Source of the DNA: Aphodosoma sp045126975
GTDB taxonomy: Bacteria > Bacteroidota > Bacteroidia > Bacteroidales > Paludibacteraceae
Assembly: GCA_045126975.1 (NCBI GenBank)
Contig: JBGVPL010000013.1
Location: forward strand, 1-64,000
Direction of reading: 5' to 3'
DNA: 64,000 bases
Shown here: in pieces, positions 52,233-61,075 of the stretch
Layout: the number at the start of each line of letters is the position of its first letter
Numbering within the stretch: position 1 is the first letter of the stretch
Notes under the pieces: generated by a model
What the model saw: only the letters and a program-made list of their open reading frames with translations
Databases searched by the model: none
What the model was told of the DNA's origin: nothing
Position numbers and translations under genes: made by a program

Positions 52233-54699
52233 GTTTTAAATCATCGTAAGTTGCAACACCTTCGAGTTGTTCAAATAATTCAGAATTAGATATTTCTGGG
52301 GTTTCGGTTAGAACAGACATTACCCTACTCAATAAATCGGCATCAACATATTGTTGTATGTCGATTTTTTTTGCGTGTATAAGTTTGGCTATGTGGGTGT
52401 AAATGGTACTTAAAACAAGACCACGTTCGTCTGCAACTTCTTGTGGAGTTTTATCTTGAATAAGAAGGGAATAGGTAATTTCTTCTGTAGGTATTTTTTC
52501 AGTTTTTTCTTTTTCTTTGCGTTTACGTTTACGCTCGGCTTTAATTTCTGAGACGCAATGTATTGCGTCTCTACTATCGTATTCAGATTCAGGCTCAAAA
52601 GCAATATCAGATTGAGCTGATGCATCAATGCCATTCTCGCGACAATAGATTCGAACTATATCGACACACTCCTTCCCGTAACGTTGAATTTTGACTTTAC
52701 CAAAACCTTTGATTTTAGTAAGTTGCTCTATTTCAATCGGCAATTTATTCGACACTTCTACCAAAGTTGCATTACTAAACATCGTAAATACAGGAATATT
52801 CTGCTCTTTACAATAGTCATTACGCCAAGATGCAAGCTGTTTATATAATTTTGGATGCTCCGTTTTAAGCATTTTCACCTCACGCTCAATCACATACGCT
52901 TTAACCTTGAATGGAGGTACTTTATATGATTGTTTTACATCGAAATAATTGACCACCGAAATATCATCGGCAATACCAGCTATAATATGACGAAGTTGCG
53001 ATGCTATTTCAAACACAGCCTGTAAGCGTTCTATATAGTCTTGGGCTTCAACCTTACTCTCTGTAATTGCTGGAGAAGACTCAATAAGCGCCAATAAATC
53101 ATCGAGTTGTGGCACAAAATATCCTGAAGCCGCCTTAACCCGCTCAGCAATACGCACAATATCAGTTTTTGGATTAAACGAATGAAGTTGCGCCAAAAAA
53201 CGTTGAGCTACACCATACAATTCATTGACACGAGAGAGGATTTCATCGAGATAAGGTGCAGTTTCTTCATTGAAGTCAGCCAAAACAGTCTTGATATAAT
53301 TAACAAAATCGAACGCGTGCGACATCAAATCTTCAAGACTAAAAAGTTTAGCAAGCAATTGTACGCTATAACGAGATTTAAACAATTCAACTTGACGCTC
53401 CAATTCAATCATAGGCAAGCGCTGTTCGCTATAACGAACTATCTGAGGGTCAACTGCAAGAGAATATGGATTAATTTGCGAAGTAAGCACAATACCATCA
53501 AGCGAACGACAACGAGAAAGAGCCACATATACTTGTCCCGACGCAAAAGCCGCAGCAGCATCAATTACTACCCTATCGAATGTCAAGCCCTGACTTTTGT
53601 GAATAGTGATAGCCCATGCCAATCGCAATGGATATTGAGTGAATGTACCTAAAGTTTTCTCTTCAAGTTGATTAGTTTTAGGATCAATAGTATATGATTT
53701 ATTCTCCCAAACTTCGAGAGAAACCTTAATAGCTTCATCCTCACCATCGCAAGTAACCCAAATTTCGTCGTTATTTATTTCAGTGATTTCTCCTATTTTA
53801 CCATTGTAATAACGACGTGGCTGCGCCATATCGTTGGCAATAAACATAACTTTTGCACCGAGTTTAAGCGAAAGTTCTACCTCGGTAGGGAATATTCGTT
53901 CTGGAAAATCACGGTCGATATGTGCTACAAACTTGTAGTATGGAGCATCGATTTTTGACAACTCATCATTATTGATTGCATCAGCAGAGGCATTATGAGT
54001 TGTGAGAGTTATATATTCATCTACATTGCGAAAATCAGGTTTATAACAAAGATTTAGAAGACGTAACGTGTCAGACGTAAGCTGATTATTACGCACTTCA
54101 TTAAGAAGATTTATAAACTGCTGATTGCTTTGACGGAAGATTTTGTCAAGTTCGATATAAATAGGAGGTTGTTGCTGAATAGCCTGAGAATGAAAGAAGT
54201 AAGGTGAAGCATAATAACGACGCAAGAGTTCCCACTCTTCACCTACACAAACAGGTGGTAACTGATACATATCACCTATAAAAACAACTTGTACACCTCC
54301 GAATGGTTCGTTTGGACGAAAACGATAGTGGCGCAATACAGTATCAATAGCATCAAGCACATCGGCACGCACCATAGAGACCTCGTCGATAATGAGGAGT
54401 TCGAGTTCGCGATAGATTTTACGACGTACGTTATTAACCTGTTGTTTTGCAATAAAGGCTTTTTTTGCCTCAATAGTAGGAATAAAAGGCGAAAATGGGA
54501 GTTGAAAAAAAGAGTGAATAGTAGTACCCCCAGCATTGATGGCCGCCACACCCGTAGGTGCTACCACTGCAGTTTGTTTGAATGCCACTTCACGAATTTG
54601 TCGAAGCATAGTAGTCTTACCCGTTCCGGCTTTTCCTGTAAGGAAAACAGAACAGTTGGTCAACTGAATAAATTCTTCGGCAATCTCGTAAATAGACAT
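52171..54699 (-). CDS. PIF1-like helicase with HRDC and C-terminal HTH domains
   Basis: An 842-residue superfamily 1B helicase. Walker A GKAGTGKTT (about 21-29), DEVSMVRADVLD (Walker B), the GDMYQLPPV motif and the late motif WAITIHKSQGLTFD. After the motor come a linker region, an HRDC domain (IEIEQLTKIKGFGKVKIQRYG, near 650-680) and a C-terminal HTH_40-like domain (DKTPQEVADERGLVLSTIYT). The linker between HRDC and HTH contains SRDAIHCVSE, the translation of a GAGACGCAA palindrome (52550-52571). Start MSIYEIAEEF at 54699; upstream codons (QLSILNSQF) are repeat-derived. Confidence 0.9.
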   Translation of the reverse strand: MSIYEIAEEFIQLTNCSVFLTGKAGTGKTTMLRQIREVAFKQTAVVAPTGVAAINAGGTTIHSFFQLPFSPFIPTIEAKKAFIAKQQVNNVRRKIYRELELLIIDEVSMVRADVLDAIDTVLRHYRFRPNEPFGGVQVVFIGDMYQLPPVCVGEEWELLRRYYASPYFFHSQAIQQQPPIYIELDKIFRQSNQQFINLLNEVRNNQLTSDTLRLLNLCYKPDFRNVDEYITLTTHNASADAINNDELSKIDAPYYKFVAHIDRDFPERIFPTEVELSLKLGAKVMFIANDMAQPRRYYNGKIGEITEINNDEIWVTCDGEDEAIKVSLEVWENKSYTIDPKTNQLEEKTLGTFTQYPLRLAWAITIHKSQGLTFDRVVIDAAAAFASGQVYVALSRCRSLDGIVLTSQINPYSLAVDPQIVRYSEQRLPMIELERQVELFKSRYSVQLLAKLFSLEDLMSHAFDFVNYIKTVLADFNEETAPYLDEILSRVNELYGVAQRFLAQLHSFNPKTDIVRIAERVKAASGYFVPQLDDLLALIESSPAITESKVEAQDYIERLQAVFEIASQLRHIIAGIADDISVVNYFDVKQSYKVPPFKVKAYVIEREVKMLKTEHPKLYKQLASWRNDYCKEQNIPVFTMFSNATLVEVSNKLPIEIEQLTKIKGFGKVKIQRYGKECVDIVRIYCRENGIDASAQSDIAFEPESEYDSRDAIHCVSEIKAERKRKRKEKEKTEKIPTEEITYSLLIQDKTPQEVADERGLVLSTIYTHIAKLIHAKKIDIQQYVDADLLSRVMSVLTETPEISNSELFEQLEGVATYDDLKLIRAHQLLVSSSLHYNNDDK
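52550..52571. repeat. GAGACGCAA palindrome inside the helicase gene
   Basis: GAGACGCAATG/TATTGCGTCTC, in frame within the linker-coding part. Its flanks (TCT-GAGACG... CTCTACT) match the copies at 607 and 39154. Confidence 0.85.
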
Positions 54700-54705
54700 T
54701 TTTAA

Positions 54706-54738
54706 GAATTGAGAGTTGAGAATTGAGAGTTGAGAGTT
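54706..54738 (-). repeat. TTGAGAG heptamer array between cstA and the helicase gene
   Basis: ATTGAGAGTTGAGAATTGAG followed by AGTTGAGAGTT on the plus strand; it occupies nearly the whole 44-bp gap. Confidence 0.85.
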
Positions 54739-54743
54739 ATACC

Positions 54744-56159
54744 CTATTTTTTTCTTGTAAAACGAATAAACAAGAGGGTAAATGTAACACATACAAGTGC
54801 TGCTGCGATGTAGCCTATGTATAGTGGGAAACCAAAGCCTTCAGGGGCTACCATGATATAGGCTGAGCAAACGGCTGTCATAAAAAGTGCAGGAAGGAGA
54901 GTTATCCAATAGTTGCGTTTTTCTTTATAGAGATATACGGTCAAAGCCCAGAAAGTGAAGACTGAAAGAGTTTGATTGCTCCACGCAAAATAACGCCAAA
55001 TGATATCGAAATTGATTTGTAACAAGATAAACGTACCCACAAAAAGAGGCACCGCCACCATAAGGCGTTTAACTATAGGCTTTTGGTCGATACGGAGGAA
55101 GTCAGCCGCTATAAGGCGAGCAGAGCGAAGTGCAGTATCGCCAGAAGTAATAGGAGCCGCCACTACACCAAGTATAGCCAAAAATCCACCAGCTTTACCT
55201 AACCAACTATTAGAAATCAGGTTAACAACTTCAGCTGCTTTATTTGCAGTGGCAGGTAATGTAGCAACGTATTCTTGCAATCCTCCCACAGAACCAAAGA
55301 ATGATGAAGCAGCCGCAGCCCAAATAAGCGCAACAACACCCTCAGCAATCATAGCACCATAAAAACATGGGCGACCATAACGTTCGTTAGTCATACAGCG
55401 CGCCATCATAGGCGATTGAGTAGCATGAAAACCTGAGACTGCTCCACATGCGATAGAAACAAACATCATAGGAAAGATAGGAAAACCTTGAGGATGTTGA
55501 CTTGCAAGTCCTGATGTAATTTCGGGAATTGGGGCTTTATTTATGAACAAAGAAACCAAAATGCCTACAGCCATAAAAAGCAAAGCAAAACCAAAAAGAG
55601 GATATATTTTACCTATAAGTTTGTCGATAGGGAGCAATGTAGCAAGCATATAATAGGCAAAAATAATTACAATCCACCATGTAACACTGATAACATCAAC
55701 CATTCCAGCAAGAAGTCCTGCAGGTCCACTAACAAACACTGCTCCCACAAGCACCATAAGAATAAGCGAGAAAGCACGCATAAATTGCTTCACACCCGTA
55801 CCAAGTTGTTCGCCAACAAGTTCGGGTAATGATGCTCCATTACGACGCATAGACAACATACCCGAAAGATAGTCATGCACTGCACCACCAAATATAGAGC
55901 CAAAAACTATCCAAAGAAAAGCAGAAGGACCAAACATAACGCCCATAATTGCACCAAAAATAGGTCCAAGTCCTGCAATATTAAGAAATTGAATTAAGAA
56001 AATTTTCCACCACGGCATAGCCACATAATCCACACCATCAGGATTAGCAATAGCAGGAGTTACACGATTAGTATCTTCACCAAAAACTTTGGCTACTACT
56101 TTTCCGTACACTACATAGCCTAATATGAGTAAAATAATTGAAATAATAAAAGTTATCAT
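54744..56159 (-). CDS. cstA: Carbon starvation protein CstA family (peptide/pyruvate transporter)
   Basis: A 471-residue membrane protein with about 12-13 helices. CstA signatures: VAMPWWKIFLIQFLNIAGLGPIFGAIMG near the N-terminus, FHATQSPMMARC, and SGDTALRSARLIAAD. It is the short form common in Bacteroidetes, lacking the extra C-terminal helices of the roughly 700-residue enterobacterial protein. CstA/BtsT proteins import peptides or pyruvate during nutrient limitation. Confidence 0.93.
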   Translation of the reverse strand: MITFIISIILLILGYVVYGKVVAKVFGEDTNRVTPAIANPDGVDYVAMPWWKIFLIQFLNIAGLGPIFGAIMGVMFGPSAFLWIVFGSIFGGAVHDYLSGMLSMRRNGASLPELVGEQLGTGVKQFMRAFSLILMVLVGAVFVSGPAGLLAGMVDVISVTWWIVIIFAYYMLATLLPIDKLIGKIYPLFGFALLFMAVGILVSLFINKAPIPEITSGLASQHPQGFPIFPMMFVSIACGAVSGFHATQSPMMARCMTNERYGRPCFYGAMIAEGVVALIWAAAASSFFGSVGGLQEYVATLPATANKAAEVVNLISNSWLGKAGGFLAILGVVAAPITSGDTALRSARLIAADFLRIDQKPIVKRLMVAVPLFVGTFILLQINFDIIWRYFAWSNQTLSVFTFWALTVYLYKEKRNYWITLLPALFMTAVCSAYIMVAPEGFGFPLYIGYIAAALVCVTFTLLFIRFTRKK

Positions 56160-56166
56160 AACAAAA

Positions 56167-57240
56167 TTATTTTCTATAAGTAATGCTATCTATTTCATTA
56201 ACCCAATAACGATCTACTTTAGAATTCGATTTGAAAACTTGCATTTCGCCTTGAGGTTGAATAGTTTTAATGGCATCTTGCACCAAGCGAACAGAATAAC
56301 CATAGGAGTAAGTAATATTACTTCCACCAGGACTAAGTATTGAAGAATAAAAAAGACAACGATAAGCAAAATTATCATCTCGACCAGAAGCTGTCCAATA
56401 AGCTCCATACTCATTAAAATCTTGAACTTCTGTCCCCTTACGATAGCCCGCAGCTGGAAGAAAAACAGCTCCTGCGACTTCCATCTTTGCCCATTGCTCT
56501 TTGTTGTATGTATTATGCTCGTAATTATCACTTGCCATATTCCAAAAATATTTACCTTCAGGCCACAAACCACGTGTCGTACTTGGATAAAAATCAACAT
56601 CCTCAGGTTGTTGCCAATTATCAGGTAAAAGAATAAGTCCCTTTACACTATTTACTGTAGCAAAGGCAAAAAGAGAATCTGCATTAGGACGAGAGAAAAA
56701 AAGATACATCCATTCATCAGCTGTAAGCGTACGCCACAAAGCAGCCTCATTACCTCCATTAGATATTTTATTGTAAACACCCCAATCATAATTTGTTTCA
56801 GCAATATCTTTTAAATTAGCATATTTAGTATAATCTTGAGCCGAAAAATATGGCATAACACCATTATAACCACTTGTTCCCCAACCAAAAAGATCAATCC
56901 AACCATCATAATTTTCAGCAATAGAGGTATTGCCATTACCTACTCTACTTGTTTGAGACGGAGCAAAAGCCCATTCTTTTGTAGATGGTTTATAACGAAG
57001 ATTGCCTTGTGAAAAAAACACAGTCGAGCCTTCAGATACAGAAAATTGAGCATTTATTCCACCCTCAATAGGTTCTGTACGAACAACATCTACTGTTGGT
57101 TGTGCTTTATAAAATTTAACACTATCAACTTCTCCAACAGCATAATCACCTACTAATGCATGATTTTGCCAAACATACATTTGAGCAAACCCGAATAAAA
57201 AGAAAAAACAAGAAATTATTATTGTAAATATTCGTTTCAT
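56167..57240 (-). CDS. Secreted protein with Fibrobacter-type paralogous (FGE-like) domain
   Basis: A 357-residue protein with signal peptide (to about residue 19, LFGFAQ). The central and C-terminal part has the pattern of the Fib_succ_major/formylglycine-like domains: FSQGNLRYKPSTKEWAF, LFGWGTSGYNG, LTADEWMYLFFSRP, VFLPAAGYRKGT, YWTASGRDD and YSVRLVQD. Function unknown; such proteins are common surface or secreted proteins in gut Bacteroidetes. No terminal sorting domain is obvious in it; the gene just upstream encodes a small T9SS-tagged protein. Confidence 0.75.
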   Translation of the reverse strand: MKRIFTIIISCFFFLFGFAQMYVWQNHALVGDYAVGEVDSVKFYKAQPTVDVVRTEPIEGGINAQFSVSEGSTVFFSQGNLRYKPSTKEWAFAPSQTSRVGNGNTSIAENYDGWIDLFGWGTSGYNGVMPYFSAQDYTKYANLKDIAETNYDWGVYNKISNGGNEAALWRTLTADEWMYLFFSRPNADSLFAFATVNSVKGLILLPDNWQQPEDVDFYPSTTRGLWPEGKYFWNMASDNYEHNTYNKEQWAKMEVAGAVFLPAAGYRKGTEVQDFNEYGAYWTASGRDDNFAYRCLFYSSILSPGGSNITYSYGYSVRLVQDAIKTIQPQGEMQVFKSNSKVDRYWVNEIDSITYRK

Positions 57241-57252
57241 ATTTAGATAATT

Positions 57253-57738
57253 TTATTGTTTAATAAATTTTACAATTTCTACACCAATTTGAAGAAGATA
57301 TACACCTTCTGGCAAATCTGACACAGACAACATAACTATACCTTCATTATTCGATTCTGACATATCAATTAACTTACCATTTAAATCATAAATACGAACA
57401 ATATCATTCGAGTTTAATCCCTCAACGAATAAAACATTTTGAGCAGGATTTGGATATACCGCAACAATACTACCCATATCTAAATCATCGACATTTGTGA
57501 TTACTGAAGATTCTTGAAAAACAATTTTTCGTACTTCATACAAATCGCAAGATGCTATCACTTCGCCATTAACATCAATAAGTCGGAAAATTTCGTCTTT
57601 AATCTCAATTCTACCTACAACAGACAAAGCAATTTCTTTTTCATTATCAGAGAGATACTCTATAAACAAAGATGTCTCAGCACTTAAAACACAAGAAAAT
57701 GCTAAGACAAAAAATAATAAAAATAGATTCTTTTTCAT
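57253..57738 (-). CDS. Small secreted protein with T9SS type A sorting domain
   Basis: A 161-residue protein: signal peptide (to about residue 20, CVLSAET), about 60 residues of unknown type, then a classical T9SS C-terminal domain starting at VAVYPNPAQNVLFVEG (near 90) with VRIYDLNGKLIDMSE and LPEGVYLLQI. It is mostly signal plus sorting tag. Twelve bp separate it from the next gene, so they form one unit. A -7 box TATCTTTG is at 57766-57773 (minus). Start MKKNLFL chosen over the ATG ten codons upstream. Confidence 0.82.
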   Translation of the reverse strand: MKKNLFLLFFVLAFSCVLSAETSLFIEYLSDNEKEIALSVVGRIEIKDEIFRLIDVNGEVIASCDLYEVRKIVFQESSVITNVDDLDMGSIVAVYPNPAQNVLFVEGLNSNDIVRIYDLNGKLIDMSESNNEGIVMLSVSDLPEGVYLLQIGVEIVKFIKQ

Positions 57739-57801
57739 AACAAATTTTTTATGTATTTCAATATGCAAAGATACACAAAAAATCTAATATTTAGAAAAAA
57801 A

Positions 57802-58317
57802 CTACAACCATTTTTTTATACGAAAATAGATAACCACAATAACAGCTATTAACAACATAGATGACATTGCAATCAAATACCCCCACTGATAATCCAATTC
57901 AGGCATATACTTAAAATTCATACCCCAAACACCGGCCATAAAAGTAAGAGGAATAAATATGGCAGAGAGAATTGTCAAACAATAGTCCATCACTACTATA
58001 ACATCATCATCTAATAAATCAATTTTAGCAATATGCCGAGCATTAACTATATCTTGCATCCAAAGACGGTCTATATCAAGCATTTGAAACAAAACATCCA
58101 AACGCTCAGTATCAGCTAAACCTTCCACTGCAAGCCATTTAACACCTGGTTTATCAATAAAAGAAGACAATTCTGTCACATCATCGAAAGAGTCATGAGA
58201 TACTGTTTTCTTATCATAAACAACAAATGTAAAATTCGATGGTTGATGAAACTCCCCCGTATAGAGAAGTTTTTCGTACAACAAATTATCTTGCTGACGA
58301 ATATAATGTTTTTTCAT
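57802..58317 (-). CDS. CorA-like magnesium channel with large internal deletion
   Basis: A 171-residue protein where about 350 are expected. Residues 1-113 match the N-terminal cytoplasmic domain (QPSNFTFVVYDKKTVSHDSF, DIVNARHIAKIDLLDDDVIVVM). Then, without a stop, the frame jumps to the C-terminal pore part: LTILSAIFIPLTFMAGVWGMNF (GMN selectivity motif) and a second helix IAMSSMLLIAVIVVIYF. The long stalk helix and the rest of the alpha/beta domain are missing, about 170-180 residues. The reading frame and start are intact. Probably a decayed or non-conducting relic, though a subunit-like role cannot be excluded. Confidence 0.8.
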   Translation of the reverse strand: MKKHYIRQQDNLLYEKLLYTGEFHQPSNFTFVVYDKKTVSHDSFDDVTELSSFIDKPGVKWLAVEGLADTERLDVLFQMLDIDRLWMQDIVNARHIAKIDLLDDDVIVVMDYCLTILSAIFIPLTFMAGVWGMNFKYMPELDYQWGYLIAMSSMLLIAVIVVIYFRIKKWL

Positions 58318-58379
58318 AGGTAATAATTTAAAAATAAGATACTAATAAACTGGAGCTAACAAGCAAATGCTCTCATATC

Positions 58380-59600
58380 TCATTTTTTAATTTTAGGTGT
58401 ACCTGATACGATGGCTTTTGCTTCAGCACTATAACTTAGTTTTTTCCTTTTGGTGTCAATTATATCCCCTCTCACTTCGAGATTTTTTTCACGAACTACA
58501 ACATTACCATCTTTTGTACGACGGAAAAATACATTACGAAGAACATCAACATAGGCATGACGTACACGATAACGGTCGAGAGTATCATGACCAAATTGTA
58601 ACGCATTGATAAATTCAAGTTCATCATCTTTGAGTTTATAACCAAATGGTATATGTAATTCACCCGATAAACTTTGCGCTATTTTATTGATTTGAAACGT
58701 AACGGGGTCAATATAAAAATGGAGTTGAAGTTCACCCTTGACAATCCCCATATAATTTTCTTTTTCTGTATAAATAAGCACTGCATCATCGCCAATCATC
58801 GTATAATCCCATTTAGCAGGTTTCTTAACATTAAGTAAATCAATCAAAGAGCCAGTAGGGCCACCCCAAAGGAAACGATGCATACGAAGAGATTGGTCAT
58901 CTAAATCACGCTTAGTATATGACAATTTATTTTTTTTCTTCTTTTTGTTTTTCTTACTATTAATACGATCATCAGCCATCTCATTAAATTTATCATACGC
59001 AACTTTAGCCTCTTCTGTTGTAAATTCTTTCACTGATTTTACAACAAGTGCTACAGAATCACCACCATACCTATTATCTATTGGATATTCAAAAATCGTG
59101 CCTACTATCTCGTGATGAATAAGTTGACGAGAATCTTGCGAGCCGTTATACATAGAAAAAACAGGATATTCTGCTGTCCGTTTTGGAAAATCTTCACGCA
59201 TTTGCTCCACAAATTTTTTAAGAGCCTCTTTTTTTAATTTAACACTCTCTTTACGTGAAATTTTTGCCATTACAGTAGCACCTTCGAGCATGATAGGTTG
59301 CTCAACAAGCTGAACATAAAAAACAGAATCAGAGGTTATTTCACTAATAGAAAATATTTCTGTACGATAACCAATAAAAGAAAATACCACTTCATCATCA
59401 CCCTTGCTAAAAGAATCGAATTGCAATTCATATCGCCCATCTAAATCAGTCATAGTGCCACCTATAGGGTCGTTTTTCACATAGACTGAGGCGTATGGTA
59501 TTGGTTCACCATCTTCATCTATAACAAAACCTTTTACGGTTTGAGATATGAGAGAAAATGGAAACGAGAAAAGGAGTAATATGTGGAGGATGTATTTCAT
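58380..59600 (-). CDS. CarboxypepD_reg-like outer-membrane-associated protein
   Basis: A 406-residue exported protein (signal peptide to about residue 20, SLISQT). Residues about 21-100 form a carboxypeptidase-regulatory-like beta domain (VKGFVIDEDGEPIPYASVYV), the same fold that begins SusC-like proteins. The remaining 300 residues carry a Lys-rich loop (KKNKKKKKNK, near 217-226) and a beta-rich C-terminal half; unknown function, typical of cell-envelope proteins in Bacteroidales. Confidence 0.75.
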   Translation of the reverse strand: MKYILHILLLFSFPFSLISQTVKGFVIDEDGEPIPYASVYVKNDPIGGTMTDLDGRYELQFDSFSKGDDEVVFSFIGYRTEIFSISEITSDSVFYVQLVEQPIMLEGATVMAKISRKESVKLKKEALKKFVEQMREDFPKRTAEYPVFSMYNGSQDSRQLIHHEIVGTIFEYPIDNRYGGDSVALVVKSVKEFTTEEAKVAYDKFNEMADDRINSKKNKKKKKNKLSYTKRDLDDQSLRMHRFLWGGPTGSLIDLLNVKKPAKWDYTMIGDDAVLIYTEKENYMGIVKGELQLHFYIDPVTFQINKIAQSLSGELHIPFGYKLKDDELEFINALQFGHDTLDRYRVRHAYVDVLRNVFFRRTKDGNVVVREKNLEVRGDIIDTKRKKLSYSAEAKAIVSGTPKIKK

Positions 59601-59603
59601 TTA

Positions 59604-59650
59604 GAGTGAGGAGTTAGGAATGAAGAATGAGGAATGAGGAATGAGGAATT
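59604..59650 (-). repeat. GAGGAAT heptamer array
   Basis: GAGTGAGGAGTTAGGAATGA, then GAATGAG/GAATGAG units, adjoining the CCCCCTAAAACAGGGGG hairpin. Confidence 0.8.
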
Positions 59651-59694
59651 ACCCCCTCCCCTGCGGGTACTCCCCCTAAAACAGGGGGAGAATA
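59651..59694. repeat. CCCCCTAAAACAGGGGG hairpin repeat, copy 3
   Basis: ACCCCCTCCCCTGCGGGTAC, then TCCCCCTAAAACAGGGGGAG and AATAT. It lies between the esterase gene stop and the preceding gene, so it may act as a terminator-like hairpin. Confidence 0.8.
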
Positions 59695-59700
59695 TTGGGG

Positions 59701-60465
59701 TTATTTCTTTTGTTTGAAGAGCCAAGTGAATAGATCAGGGTCGTTAAATGCCGGATTCCAAGAGTTGTGAGTACAACCTGCAAATTCACGATAAACTATT
59801 TTAGCACCTGCTTGTTTTAATGTTTTATATGCTGTGCGAGAAAATGTTACAGGCACTACTGAGTCGGCATCGCCATGATATATGCGCCAAGGAATTTGAG
59901 CTGCATTCGAGAGACGATTAATGTCAGCACCACCACAAATAGGCACTGCTGCAGCAAATAGATGAGGATAGCGCCAACAAAGTTCGTAGGTTGCCATTGC
60001 CCCCATTGAGATACCCATTATATAGATTCTTTTAGAGTCAACGTTAGGGAGTTTAGCAATAGAATCGACCATAGCCTTGACAGTTTGGAGTTGCCAACTT
60101 GGCTCATCAACAGCGGCAAACATTGCTTGACTAAGCTCGGTAAGGCGATCTGGAATACTCCAAAACGCACCTTGTGGTGCTTGAGGAAAAAATACATACG
60201 CAGGATATTTTTCTCGGATTTCTGGATTTAGAAATTGTCCAGAACAATGAAAAAGTTGCGCCTCATTATCAACACCTCTCTCTCCTGCTCCATGAAGAAA
60301 TATGACTACTGGGTATTTTTTGTTAGCCTTTATGTTTTGAGGTTCGAGATAACGATAAGGAAGAGTTTTGCCATTATGAGAGAACGAGCCATAAAGATAC
60401 GTCTCTTGAGCAAAAAGAGAAATGGCAAAAAAGAATATTGATACGATTAAGAATGTTTTTTTCAT
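59701..60465 (-). CDS. Secreted alpha/beta-hydrolase (esterase/peptidase-like)
   Basis: A 254-residue protein with signal peptide (1-20, ISLFAQ). Oxyanion region VVIFLHGAGERG, nucleophile elbow GISMGA (Ser153), Asp in IYHGDADSVVP (near 211-213) and His in GCTHNSWNP. This pattern matches prolyl-oligopeptidase/PHB-depolymerase-like and feruloyl-esterase-like enzymes. Substrate unknown. Directly downstream of smpB (2-bp gap), so coexpression is likely although the functions differ. Confidence 0.85.
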   Translation of the reverse strand: MKKTFLIVSIFFFAISLFAQETYLYGSFSHNGKTLPYRYLEPQNIKANKKYPVVIFLHGAGERGVDNEAQLFHCSGQFLNPEIREKYPAYVFFPQAPQGAFWSIPDRLTELSQAMFAAVDEPSWQLQTVKAMVDSIAKLPNVDSKRIYIMGISMGAMATYELCWRYPHLFAAAVPICGGADINRLSNAAQIPWRIYHGDADSVVPVTFSRTAYKTLKQAGAKIVYREFAGCTHNSWNPAFNDPDLFTWLFKQKK

Positions 60466-60467
60466 AA

Positions 60468-60923
60468 TTACATTTTCATAAAGCGATCCATGTCACGACG
60501 GTCTTCTTTTTCTTTTAAAGTTTCACGTTTGTCGTAAGCTTTTTTACCACGAGCAAGAGCTATTTCGAGTTTAGCAAGTCCCTTTTCGTTGGTGAAAAGT
60601 TTGGTTGGAACAATAGTGTAACCAGTCTCTTTGGTAGCTTTTTCGAGTTTACGAAGTTCGCGCTTATTAAGCAAAAGCTTACGTTCGCGCTTGACATCGT
60701 GATTGTAATAATAGCCGAGACGATAAGCAGAAATCTGCATATTGCGCACCCAAAGTTCTCCAGCAGAGAATTGGCAATAGGTATCAACAAGGCTTGCTTT
60801 ACCTTCTCGAATCGACTTAATTTCAGTACCATACAGCACAATACCAGCCGTAAAACGTTCAACTAATTCGTAATCGAAACTTGCCCTCTTATTCTTGATA
60901 TTTACTTGTTGTTGTGATTTCAT
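60468..60923 (-). CDS. smpB: SsrA-binding protein SmpB
   Basis: A 151-residue tmRNA partner for ribosome rescue. Signatures: NKRASFDYELVERFTAGIVL, GTEIKSIREGKASLVDTYC, and the C-terminal basic tail KKAYDKRETLKEKEDRRDMD that enters the mRNA channel. A -7 box TAATTTTG lies at 60946-60953 on the minus strand. The tmRNA gene itself is not seen in the window. Confidence 0.96.
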   Translation of the reverse strand: MKSQQQVNIKNKRASFDYELVERFTAGIVLYGTEIKSIREGKASLVDTYCQFSAGELWVRNMQISAYRLGYYYNHDVKRERKLLLNKRELRKLEKATKETGYTIVPTKLFTNEKGLAKLEIALARGKKAYDKRETLKEKEDRRDMDRFMKM

Positions 60924-61003
60924 ATATTATACATTTTTCTCCTTGCAAAATTAGTAAAAATAATTCATAAATCATCTACTAATCAACTTTTTTTGAACAA
61001 AAA

Positions 61004-61035
61004 AATTGTGCATTGTGCATTGTGCATTGTGCATT
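61004..61035 (+). repeat. TGCATTG heptamer array contributing to a promoter
   Basis: ATTGTGC units (one with an extra T) ahead of the YeiH-like gene. The TTTG at 61019-61022 inside it is correctly spaced to serve as the -33 element. Confidence 0.8.
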
Positions 61036-61049
61036 TTTTATTAACTTTG
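61019..61049 (+). promoter_or_regulatory. Promoter of the YeiH-like gene
   Basis: TTTG (61019-61022), 19-bp spacer, TAACTTTG (61042-61049), 27 bp before the start codon. Confidence 0.7.
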
Positions 61050-61075
61050 CATTTTGTTTTAAACCTTATTAAATT

